A stretch of DNA of 5,513 bases. Origin: Fidelibacterota bacterium SCGC AAA003-L08 (GTDB lineage Bacteria > Fidelibacterota > Marinisomatia > SCGC-AAA003-L08 > D37C17). Under the pieces are notes generated by a model. That model did no database searches. It saw only the letters and a list, made by a program, of their open reading frames with translations, and was not told where the DNA came from. Numbering within the stretch: the stretch's first letter is position 1; every line of letters begins with the position of its first letter. The position numbers and the translations under genes are program-made. Shown one piece after another: positions 1 to 5,513 of this stretch. Where the stretch lies: NCBI GenBank assembly GCA_000405805.1, contig ASPJ01000050.1, forward strand, positions 1 through 5,513, read 5' to 3'.

Positions 1-2
1 AT

Positions 3-428
3 TATGATTCTGGTACGATTGATTTTTCTAATCAACAGGCAACAGACCCAACAGCAAACTTAGTTATCACATATGAAGAAAATGAGATTATTTCATTTGA
101 TCAAAAATTGTTAGCTGGAACTCATTTGAAATATGATTTTAATGATTATAGCTTCTTGACTGGAGGATTATATTACTATAACCAATCAATTGTTAATGAT
201 AAAGTGAATGTTGGCAGCGAACCAATGAGAAATTTTATCTGGAATATTGCGGGAAGATATAAACAAGACATGGACCTTTTTACTAAGGGAGTTAATATGC
301 TCCCTTTAATTGAAACTTCGAAACCATCAAGTTTTAATATAGAAGGAGAATATGCAGAGGTTTATCCTAACCCTAATCCAAATTTATTTAATGAAAAATT
401 ATCTAGAGAATTATCTCCAACTAAATAA
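3..428 (+). CDS. sprA: SprA/Sov-family outer-membrane translocon, internal fragment, truncated at both ends
   Basis: The frame is open from the first bases, so the 5' part of the gene lies outside the window. The 141 visible residues resemble the inner part of SprA (Sov in Porphyromonas), the giant outer-membrane barrel through which type IX secretion substrates leave the cell. The best landmarks are VNVGSEPMRNFIWN (residues 68-81), matching the family's VNIGNEP...N..W signature, and LPLIETSKPSSFNIEGEYAE (100-119), matching its LP...T..PS....GE.A block followed by an NPN stretch. SprA proteins usually exceed 2,000 residues and continue for about a thousand more after this block. Here the frame ends about 20 residues later, and everything after PNPNPN (122-127) is antisense to the PorV-like gene. 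I therefore read the true sprA sequence as ending near 383, with the tail to 428 being out of context. Family assignment rests on recalled motifs, not on an alignment. Confidence 0.75.
   Translation, partial: YDSGTIDFSNQQATDPTANLVITYEENEIISFDQKLLAGTHLKYDFNDYSFLTGGLYYYNQSIVNDKVNVGSEPMRNFIWNIAGRYKQDMDLFTKGVNMLPLIETSKPSSFNIEGEYAEVYPNPNPNLFNEKLSRELSPTK
362..383. other. Probable inversion or chimera junction between sprA and the PorV-like gene
   Basis: Two converging genes are both cut short here. On the + strand the sprA frame passes through YPNPNPN and then loses family resemblance. On the minus strand the PorV-like frame passes through NKFGLGLG and meets TAA at 364-362. Bases 366-383 fit either gene (PNPNPN on +, FGLGLG on minus), so the join cannot be placed more exactly and may reflect short shared sequence. 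Seen: the overlapping tails and the abrupt ends. Inferred: a rearrangement or a chimeric join. Confidence 0.55.
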
Positions 429-1204
429 AATTTAATTCTATCATCAAGTATCGAATAATGTGTCCCAACTTTATATAGTACAGGAATATTTTCATCATAC
501 GAATTATTCCCTGAGTATAAATTTAAGTTCCAGCTTTTAGAACTTTTAATATTCTCCATCTTAATAGCTACTGCTAAATTGGAATACTTTATTAATAATC
601 CAACATCTATACCAATACCTTTATTTGAAATTGAATAATTCGCCTCATTATTATTTATCCATAGATTGTCTAAGTTAGAGGATGATGCTTTAATATTAAT
701 TCCTGCTGATATATGCACTCTCTCAAATTTCCCATCAATTTCTCTTGGATCCTTTGATTCACCTTTTTTATTACCTTCAGTAAATGTAGAACTATGACTG
801 CCCATTAATGATACCCCGAATGATATCATCCCCAATATATCATGATTTTCTAAAATGTTTGTATCATTATTAAATATATCCTTTCCCTGAATATTAGAAG
901 TTCCTGATCTCATTACAGATAATCCAATCCCAGCATTTGGAGGTAATTTTAAATTAAAACTAATTACCTGAGTAGATCTATCCAATGACATTCTATTATA
1001 GCATACTCCAAAATCCATTTTTTTAGTCATTGATAACAAAGCCGGATTAGCAAATTGATAGAACCCTACTGTTCCTCTAGATATATTAGATCCAGATAAT
1101 GACAAGTCATTTGCATTTGATGGGACATTAAAAATAACCCAAGGATTATTTCCTCCAAATGAAAAAATAATAGATATAAATAGTATTGATATTATATTTT
1201 TCAA
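362..1204 (-). CDS. PorV/PorQ-family outer-membrane beta-barrel protein, apparently 3'-truncated
   Basis: This 280-residue protein begins with a signal-peptide-like stretch (MKNIISILFISIIFSFGG). The mature part carries PorV/PorQ (UPF0164-like) family landmarks: FANPALLS, corresponding to the family's NPAGL; YNRMSLDRS; a GIGLSVMRSG strand followed by the NIQGKD turn; and IPVLYKVGTHYSILDDRIKFYL near the end. PorV-type proteins are outer-membrane barrels that carry type IX substrates to the surface or attachment complex. The frame ends at FGLGLG, in what looks like the middle of a strand, where relatives would be expected to have further strands. It has probably lost about 30-60 residues at the junction near 362. 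Start choice: a TTG at 1204-1202 overlaps the TGA of the preceding gene (TTGA) and gives a well-formed signal peptide. A TTG at 1228 in the same frame would add eight polar residues. Neither has a clear ribosome binding site, and the first in-frame ATG would remove the signal peptide. Whether this is a transport partner or simply a related barrel cannot be told. Confidence 0.7.
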   Translation of the reverse strand: MKNIISILFISIIFSFGGNNPWVIFNVPSNANDLSLSGSNISRGTVGFYQFANPALLSMTKKMDFGVCYNRMSLDRSTQVISFNLKLPPNAGIGLSVMRSGTSNIQGKDIFNNDTNILENHDILGMISFGVSLMGSHSSTFTEGNKKGESKDPREIDGKFERVHISAGINIKASSSNLDNLWINNNEANYSISNKGIGIDVGLLIKYSNLAVAIKMENIKSSKSWNLNLYSGNNSYDENIPVLYKVGTHYSILDDRIKFYLVGDNSLDNFSLNKFGLGLG

Positions 1205-2841
1205 TTTATCACTATTAGTTTTGTCCAATAAATATTGTTTTTATTAGATAATTTACAAAAATATGTTCCATTCACTACCTTTTGGCCACTATCATTTCTA
1301 CCATCCCAAATAATAACATCTTCATTACTAATATTTATTCCTCTTTCCAGCGTAATGACATGATGCATTGCAAAATCATAAATATCAATCCTAGTTCTAT
1401 TTGAGTGATTATTATCATATTGATTTGGATTATCATTATAATATATAAATCTAACATGACCATCACCATTTAGCATACCATCTTCATTTGTAAAAAAGGG
1501 GTTAGGATATACTGAAAATCCTAAATTTTCTGATGAAGAAGAAGCATGATCATTCCAAAATCGATAAATGTTATTTTCTCCATCTTCTCTTATAACTAAT
1601 CCATCTCCAGTTCCAATAAGTATATGGAAATCATCTCCTAGTTCATCTAATTTATTATGTAAAACGGAATATACTGATTCATCTAGAATAATATCTCCTG
1701 TATCTATATCTGACCAATATTTTTCCATTTTCTCCCAATGTATTAAATCCTCACTATAAAAAAGGCCCTCCTCTGATGCTACGTATATCTCATCTTCATA
1801 AAAATCAAGATTATAAATTTTAATATTTTTTGAAGTAAAATAATCTACATCTTCCCACGAAACTCCATCATCTTCAGTGTAAGATATAGAATTATATTCA
1901 CCTGAGCCTGTACTCCATGTAATTGCCCAAATTCGATTAATATTATCTACAATCTGTTCTTCAATACCTATAACCCAATTCCCAGATAATCCATTCACAA
2001 CAGTCTGATGATACCAATCGATACAACCATTAGTTATAGTCCCTCTATTAATACCATTTGCAGTCCCAACCCATAAATATTCATCTGCCCCAAATATAGA
2101 AAATCCTTTATGGTTATCAAGGAGTACTGGATCTAATAAATAATCTTCTTCATCAATAGAGTCGCAAATCAGATAGTCTTGATCATCCATTGGTAATGGA
2201 ATCACCTCCCATGTTGGAGGATCTTCATTATTATAATTAAATCTCCTTAATCCACCAGCCCAACTTGCTGCATATATATATTCATCTTTTAATCCAAGAT
2301 CATATGAAACATTATTAGTCTCAATTGTTACAGCTAATGAAGTTATCTCTTGGGACCCCCATACAATATCATGATATCGTTCAGTACAATCTTGACATAT
2401 TGGTTGTGGCATATAATTCCATGATTCTCCATTATTTATTGAATAACCAACTCCAGTACCTCTAGGTTGGTATGAACTAGTACCCACTTCATATTTATGT
2501 TCAACTCCTGAAATTATAATCATACTATCTTTAACAAATAGTGCGGGATTCCCTCCAGAAGGTAAATTTGGGTCATTAACTAAATTTGAGTCAACTTCTG
2601 AGAAACTAATAGATTCAGGACTATATGAATCTGCTAAATAATCAATTCTGCCTAGCCCATTCCCAGTAGTCACCCATACTATACCATGGATACTTGATTC
2701 TACATCAATAATTCCATTGCTTTCAGGAAAGCTAGAATCGTTATTACCTTCAGGACTATTATAATTATTGTTTAGCTCAAATTCATATAATGTGTTGCTA
2801 AATAAAATGGATACCATGAGGATACTAATTATTTTATTCAT
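1201..2841 (-). CDS. Secreted beta-propeller surface protein with C-terminal type IX/FlgD-like sorting domain
   Basis: The 546-residue product has a signal peptide (MNKIISILMVSILFS). Its body shows repeated propeller-blade motifs: WVTTGNGLGRID (about 57), YAASWAGGLRRF (190), WVGTANGINRG (257), YVASEEGLFYSED (353) and LIGTGDGLVI (408). These resemble two-component-regulator propeller blades. Asp-box-like turns lie between them (INNGESW near 136, EDDGVSW near 323). The C-terminus is a sorting or FlgD-Ig-like domain: YPNPF at 445-449, IDIYDFAMHHV at 485-495, then WDGRNDSGQKVVNGTYF at 512-528, ending in KLIVIN. In FCB bacteria such domains direct proteins through type IX secretion to the cell surface, so an extracellular location is likely. 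The ligand or substrate is unknown. I chose ATG 2841 because GAGGA sits 8 nt upstream and the signal peptide starts there. The frame runs back to 2910, but that part lies inside the lipoprotein gene. The start overlaps that gene's end by 8 nt, and the next gene begins within this gene's stop codon. Confidence 0.78.
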   Translation of the reverse strand: MNKIISILMVSILFSNTLYEFELNNNYNSPEGNNDSSFPESNGIIDVESSIHGIVWVTTGNGLGRIDYLADSYSPESISFSEVDSNLVNDPNLPSGGNPALFVKDSMIIISGVEHKYEVGTSSYQPRGTGVGYSINNGESWNYMPQPICQDCTERYHDIVWGSQEITSLAVTIETNNVSYDLGLKDEYIYAASWAGGLRRFNYNNEDPPTWEVIPLPMDDQDYLICDSIDEEDYLLDPVLLDNHKGFSIFGADEYLWVGTANGINRGTITNGCIDWYHQTVVNGLSGNWVIGIEEQIVDNINRIWAITWSTGSGEYNSISYTEDDGVSWEDVDYFTSKNIKIYNLDFYEDEIYVASEEGLFYSEDLIHWEKMEKYWSDIDTGDIILDESVYSVLHNKLDELGDDFHILIGTGDGLVIREDGENNIYRFWNDHASSSSENLGFSVYPNPFFTNEDGMLNGDGHVRFIYYNDNPNQYDNNHSNRTRIDIYDFAMHHVITLERGINISNEDVIIWDGRNDSGQKVVNGTYFCKLSNKNNIYWTKLIVIN

Positions 2842-3703
2842 TACTGCAATCCTCAAAACAATTATTAATAGATTCATAGCTTTCTTCACATATACCATCA
2901 CCACACCCATAGAGAGTTATTGTTCTATCTTCCTGGACGGATTCTCCTGTATCTAGATCATTTAAAATAAATCTAAATATAGCCTGCCCTGTTGATGCAC
3001 AATCTTGGATTGAATTAACTGTAAAACCTGATTCATAGATGAAATAATCATTATATCCTGTAGTTCGAGCATCAGGCCATTCAAATGAAATTGGATAAAA
3101 AACATCTCCATACTTATCAGCAACTCTATTACATACTTCATCACTATCATCATCATCAATGTAAAGATTTGATTTATTTATCTGAATTTCAAGCTGCGTA
3201 TTATCAATATTAAAATATTGATCTAATGAGTGAGTATTCCCATTTTCAAATACGTTTGTAGTAGCTAAATATTTTTTTCCATTAATAGTTATATCAAATA
3301 GAATAATATCTGAACTAATATTATTTAATTCAAAATAAGCAGGAAAATTAATATCAATAATATCTGATTGTTCATTGGGAGAATCTACTTTATCTGCATC
3401 ATCAACTAATGTGTATATCCCATTGGTGGATATAATATCCCCATTCTCGCCATTATCATATAATAAAAAGGTTCTATTATATTCTAAATTGCCAGAACCT
3501 ACATATTCCAAATCGACTGTGACTGAATCAATAGAATCATCTTGTTGAAAATTCTGTGATATAGTCTCCGCTTGAATATATAATTCATTATTTGTTCTAT
3601 CAATGTTAATAATTACATTTTTAATCCACTGGATGGAATCATTGATGATCAGTTTGTCCGAACAAGCACAGAATAATATTAATATAAAAAGTAATCTACG
3701 CAT
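2834..3703 (-). CDS. Putative surface lipoprotein with CGDGxC cysteine-rich tail
   Basis: I do not recognise a named gene. The 289-residue product starts MRRLLFILILFCACSDK, a short basic and hydrophobic signal ending in a lipobox-like FCAC with Cys14 as the probable lipidated residue. Phe at -3 is a little unusual. Residues 81-98 (LYDNGENGDIISTNGIYT) match a widespread secreted-protein motif of the form L.DdG..GD...gDGiYT, usually found in Ig-like extracellular domains. The middle is rich in Asp and Asn, including DDDD at 183-186. The C-terminus holds a compact cysteine cluster, CGDGICEESYESINNCFEDC (267-286), resembling the CGDGxCxxxE..xxCxxDC motif of many secreted FCB proteins; it may bind calcium or be disulfide-bonded. 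The ATG overlaps the prmA stop by 8 nt and is preceded by a GGTGA ribosome-binding-like sequence. The 3' end overlaps the propeller gene by 8 nt. Co-transcription suggests a shared surface role, but function is unknown. Confidence 0.65.
   Translation of the reverse strand: MRRLLFILILFCACSDKLIINDSIQWIKNVIINIDRTNNELYIQAETISQNFQQDDSIDSVTVDLEYVGSGNLEYNRTFLLYDNGENGDIISTNGIYTLVDDADKVDSPNEQSDIIDINFPAYFELNNISSDIILFDITINGKKYLATTNVFENGNTHSLDQYFNIDNTQLEIQINKSNLYIDDDDSDEVCNRVADKYGDVFYPISFEWPDARTTGYNDYFIYESGFTVNSIQDCASTGQAIFRFILNDLDTGESVQEDRTITLYGCGDGICEESYESINNCFEDCSNE
2850..2854 (-). promoter_or_regulatory. Ribosome binding site deciding the propeller-protein start
   Basis: GAGGA on the minus strand lies 8 nt before the ATG at 2841 and inside the end of the lipoprotein gene. 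It supports this ATG over the upstream in-frame starts at 2910 and 2877, which would give a protein without a well-placed signal peptide. Confidence 0.6.
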
Positions 3704-4523
3704 TTTGAATCACCATTAATAACCACTCATTATATTTATCCTCATATAATAATCTAATCCCATTGAATTCAATTAGAGATGTAATATCTTCCCTATCCTC
3801 TTCTAATATCCCCGATAATAAGATCATGGCATGAGTAGCTTTAAATTTAGGAATTAATTGTTTAATAATATTTTTATTAATATTTGCCAAAATAATATCA
3901 TAATTGAAATTGTCAAAACATAGTACATCTTCTATCCGCAATTTTATAGAATTCATTTTAATATTATTAATTCCCATATTTTCAATAAAATTATCTTTAC
4001 AATCTAAATCAAATTCTACTGCTGTAGTTTTTTTTGCACCATACAGATGTGATGCTATTGATAAGATTCCACTTCCAGAGCCCAAGTCCAAAACAGAATC
4101 ATTTTTATCTATATTATTTATTAAATGTTTTAACATTAGAAATGTTGTTTCATGATGTCCTGTCCCGAAAGCCATCCCTGGTTTTATTTTTATAATCTTA
4201 TCAGAATTATATGAATTATTATCCCAGTCTGGGATTATAATTAAATCATTATTAATTTTTATTGGAGCAAAATTATCCTTCCAACTTAGATGCCAATTTT
4301 CTTCATCTTGAACATCCCAAGAAAAACTAATATCAAATTTACTTACATGCTGCTCTAATATATTATTTATCATATCTTTTCTATCTCTGTTGAAATAATA
4401 AAACTGATTGTTTTCTGAAGAATAACCCCCTAATGATTGAGTATATATATAGGAAGACATAATTTCAATATCTTGAGGATTCCCATTTAGGATAAGTACG
4501 TCCCATTTTTTTTTATTTTTCAT
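3696..4523 (-). CDS. prmA: Ribosomal protein L11 methyltransferase (PrmA)
   Basis: PrmA is a cytoplasmic SAM-dependent enzyme that trimethylates amino groups of ribosomal protein L11. The 275-residue product is near the usual length (E. coli about 293). The N-terminal substrate-recognition region is followed by the linker landmark WHLSWKDNFAPIKI (77-90) and by the diagnostic GMAFGTGHHETT (116-127); the HHETT form is typical of Bacteroidetes-like PrmA. SAM-binding motif I is VLDLGSGSG (144-152), and the acidic residues E170/D172 follow at the end of the next strand. The PrmA motif IILANI is at 210-215, followed by LLSGIL (235-240) and a C-terminal EWLLMVI. All expected motifs are present, so the gene looks intact. 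The ATG at 4523 overlaps the end of the M28 gene by 11 nt, and a GGAAA sequence just upstream may serve as a weak ribosome binding site. It is the only clear cytoplasmic protein in an operon otherwise made of exported ones. Confidence 0.95.
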   Translation of the reverse strand: MKNKKKWDVLILNGNPQDIEIMSSYIYTQSLGGYSSENNQFYYFNRDRKDMINNILEQHVSKFDISFSWDVQDEENWHLSWKDNFAPIKINNDLIIIPDWDNNSYNSDKIIKIKPGMAFGTGHHETTFLMLKHLINNIDKNDSVLDLGSGSGILSIASHLYGAKKTTAVEFDLDCKDNFIENMGINNIKMNSIKLRIEDVLCFDNFNYDIILANINKNIIKQLIPKFKATHAMILLSGILEEDREDITSLIEFNGIRLLYEDKYNEWLLMVIQNA

Positions 4524-5433
4524 TTATTTCCATATCTAATCTATATAAGTAATTAATTAAAACAGTTCCAACCGATTCTAAACTTTCAGATGAACATTTA
4601 TCTGGGGTATCTTCTATAGTATGCCAATAATTTATTTTGGAGTTAGGATAATTAAAATCAATAATATCTATTGATGGGATTCCTGTCTCATTATAAAAAG
4701 CATAGTGGTCATCAACAATTGAACTTCCCATTTCCATTTTAAACTGATCAAACCCTAATTCTTTTGCCAGATACCATATGCTCAGCACTAACTCTGGAGC
4801 TTGTTTATATGAGTTTGCTTCTATTGGTAGAGTTAACTCTTTATCACCAATCATATCTATACATATAGCTGAAAAAGGTCTTGGATATGGTAATTGATTT
4901 GCAACTTTTTTAGCTCCTAAGGCCCAAGAATCTATATCCCCTGATTTTCCTAAATCTTCTCCATCAGTTAAAAGTATATCAACACCTATATTCATGAATG
5001 GGTTGTCATTCAAAAATTTAGCTATTTCCATTAAGACTGCAACTCCTGAAGCCCCATCATTTGCTCCAATAATTGGGGTGTGATAATTACTTTCATCTAA
5101 ATCTTTATCAGCATATTCTCTAGTATCATAGTGAGCCATTAATAGAATTCTAAAATTTGCATCAGGGTTAAACCTAGAAAAAATATTAGTAAGCTTAATT
5201 GAATCTAGTGAATGTGGATGAATAACATAATCTTCAAATAAAACTACATTATTTAAGTATTTATTAAAGTGATTTTTATATAATTCAATTGCCTCTAAGT
5301 GCCCTGGGCTTCCCGGATATCTTGGACCAATTTCACACTGTTGCTCTAAATAATTCATTGCATTATTCCCATTAAAATAAAGCACTGTCTGTGAAAAAAT
5401 AGCACTAAACATTAAAACTATTAATAATTTCAT
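4513..5433 (-). CDS. Secreted M28-family glutaminyl-peptide cyclotransferase-like zinc enzyme
   Basis: The 306-residue protein has a signal peptide (MKLLIVLMFSAIFS) and one M28 zinc-hydrolase domain. Landmarks in order are GPRYPGSPGH (36-45), AHYDTR (100-105), GANDGASGV (123-131), LLTDGEDLG (154-162), DMIGD (193-197), DDHYAF (241-246) and NYWHTIEDTPDKC (268-280). Likely zinc ligands are D126, D160 (or E159) and H271. E159 would be the catalytic acid/base, and D193 corresponds to a conserved acidic residue. The Trp-His pair at 270-271 and the single-domain layout match glutaminyl cyclases, which turn N-terminal Gln of exported proteins into pyroglutamate. Some M28 aminopeptidases look similar, so peptidase activity cannot be excluded. 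It would act in the periplasm. The ATG at 5433 follows the upstream gene's TAG by 3 nt, and that TAG is in frame, so no longer start is possible. An AGAGGA ribosome binding site lies 6 nt upstream. Confidence 0.85.
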   Translation of the reverse strand: MKLLIVLMFSAIFSQTVLYFNGNNAMNYLEQQCEIGPRYPGSPGHLEAIELYKNHFNKYLNNVVLFEDYVIHPHSLDSIKLTNIFSRFNPDANFRILLMAHYDTREYADKDLDESNYHTPIIGANDGASGVAVLMEIAKFLNDNPFMNIGVDILLTDGEDLGKSGDIDSWALGAKKVANQLPYPRPFSAICIDMIGDKELTLPIEANSYKQAPELVLSIWYLAKELGFDQFKMEMGSSIVDDHYAFYNETGIPSIDIIDFNYPNSKINYWHTIEDTPDKCSSESLESVGTVLINYLYRLDMEINEK

Positions 5434-5436
5434 CAG

Positions 5437-5511
5437 CTATCCTCTAATCTTAAATGAGAGGAAAAAACCGATATCTTTTATTTCAGTTCTCCCCTGTGTT
5501 TTATCATCTGT
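5437..5511 (-). CDS. C-terminal end of an outer-membrane beta-barrel-like protein (partial)
   Basis: Only the last 24 codons and the TAG are in the window; the gene continues past the right edge. The peptide reads TDDKTQGRTEIKDIG and ends FFLSFKIRG. A polar turn followed by an alternating, aromatic-bearing final strand is typical of outer-membrane barrel C-termini. The stop lies 3 nt before the M28 ATG, so the two genes are almost certainly in one operon. The family cannot be told from so short a piece. The end of a SprA-type barrel is one possibility, which would matter for explaining the sprA fragment at the left edge. Confidence 0.55.
   Translation of the reverse strand, partial: TDDKTQGRTEIKDIGFFLSFKIRG
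5440..5462 (-). promoter_or_regulatory. Small hairpin covering the M28 gene's ribosome binding site
   Basis: On the minus strand TCCTCT (5462-5457) and AGAGGA (5445-5440) form a perfect 6-bp inverted repeat with an 11-nt loop. The second arm is the ribosome binding site of the M28 gene, and the whole structure lies in the last codons of the upstream gene. A ribosome finishing that gene would open the stem, so it could couple the two translations. The stem is short, and chance occurrence is quite possible. Confidence 0.35.
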
Positions 5512-5513
5512 TA

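Noticed and set aside
384..428. Last 15 codons of the + strand frame as a genuine C-terminus of the SprA fragment
   Set aside because: They are the complement of PorV-like coding sequence (YLVGDNSLDN region) and do not resemble SprA, so they are read as post-junction sequence.
1568..1759. Plus-strand open frame of 63 codons
   Set aside because: It is fully antisense to the propeller gene, has no recognisable motifs, and its composition mirrors the opposite strand.
2842..2910. N-terminal extension of the propeller protein from an upstream GTG/ATG-type start
   Set aside because: The 23 extra residues overlap the lipoprotein gene's conserved cysteine cluster in another frame, and a GAGGA site plus a proper signal peptide point to ATG 2841.
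2768..2956. Plus-strand open frame with hydrophobic residues
   Set aside because: It is antisense to the signal peptide of the propeller gene and the end of the lipoprotein gene; the hydrophobicity comes from AT-rich complement.
2962..3159. Minus-strand 65-codon frame beginning with a run of Met
   Set aside because: It is an out-of-frame reading within the lipoprotein gene; the Met run is the shifted reading of the Asp-rich GATGATGAT stretch.
3124..3160. ATC/TCATCATC-type trinucleotide run as a possible simple repeat
   Set aside because: It is short and imperfect, and is explained by an Asp-rich stretch (DDDDSDE) in the lipoprotein.
3904..4155. Plus-strand open frame of 83 codons
   Set aside because: It is antisense to the SAM-binding core of prmA, which is clearly the real gene.

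Overview
The window is AT-rich DNA that is almost entirely coding, and no gap between genes exceeds a few bases. TAA, TAG and TGA all serve as stops, so the standard bacterial code applies. The gene content points to a Gram-negative bacterium of the FCB group with type IX secretion-like machinery: a SprA-type outer-membrane translocon fragment, a PorV/PorQ-family barrel, a surface protein with a C-terminal YPNPF...FlgD-like sorting domain, and a secreted M28 glutaminyl-cyclase-like enzyme. The low G+C content and this combination would suit Candidatus Marinimicrobia (SAR406) or a related lineage, but the phylum is inferred and not shown.

Layout: bases 3-428 (+) hold an internal piece of a SprA/Sov-family protein, open at the left edge. 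The rest of the window reads on the minus strand as one tightly packed operon. In order of transcription, from right to left, it holds the C-terminus of an outer-membrane-type protein (5437-5511), an M28 peptidase/glutaminyl cyclotransferase-like protein (4513-5433), PrmA (3696-4523), a lipoprotein (2834-3703), a propeller-type surface protein with a sorting domain (1201-2841), and a PorV/PorQ-like barrel (362-1204). Successive genes are separated by 3 nt or overlap by 4-11 nt, which suggests one transcript with translational coupling. The lipoprotein, propeller and PorV-like genes look like a small cell-surface module attached behind two more widely conserved genes.

The most striking feature is at about 362-383. 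There the + strand SprA fragment and the minus strand PorV-like gene run into each other tail to tail, and both stop early compared with their families. The shared bases read PNPNPN on one strand and FGLGLG on the other. This looks like an inversion breakpoint or a chimeric (amplification/assembly) join, not two intact convergent genes. No RNA gene, CRISPR array, transposase or clear intrinsic terminator was seen.
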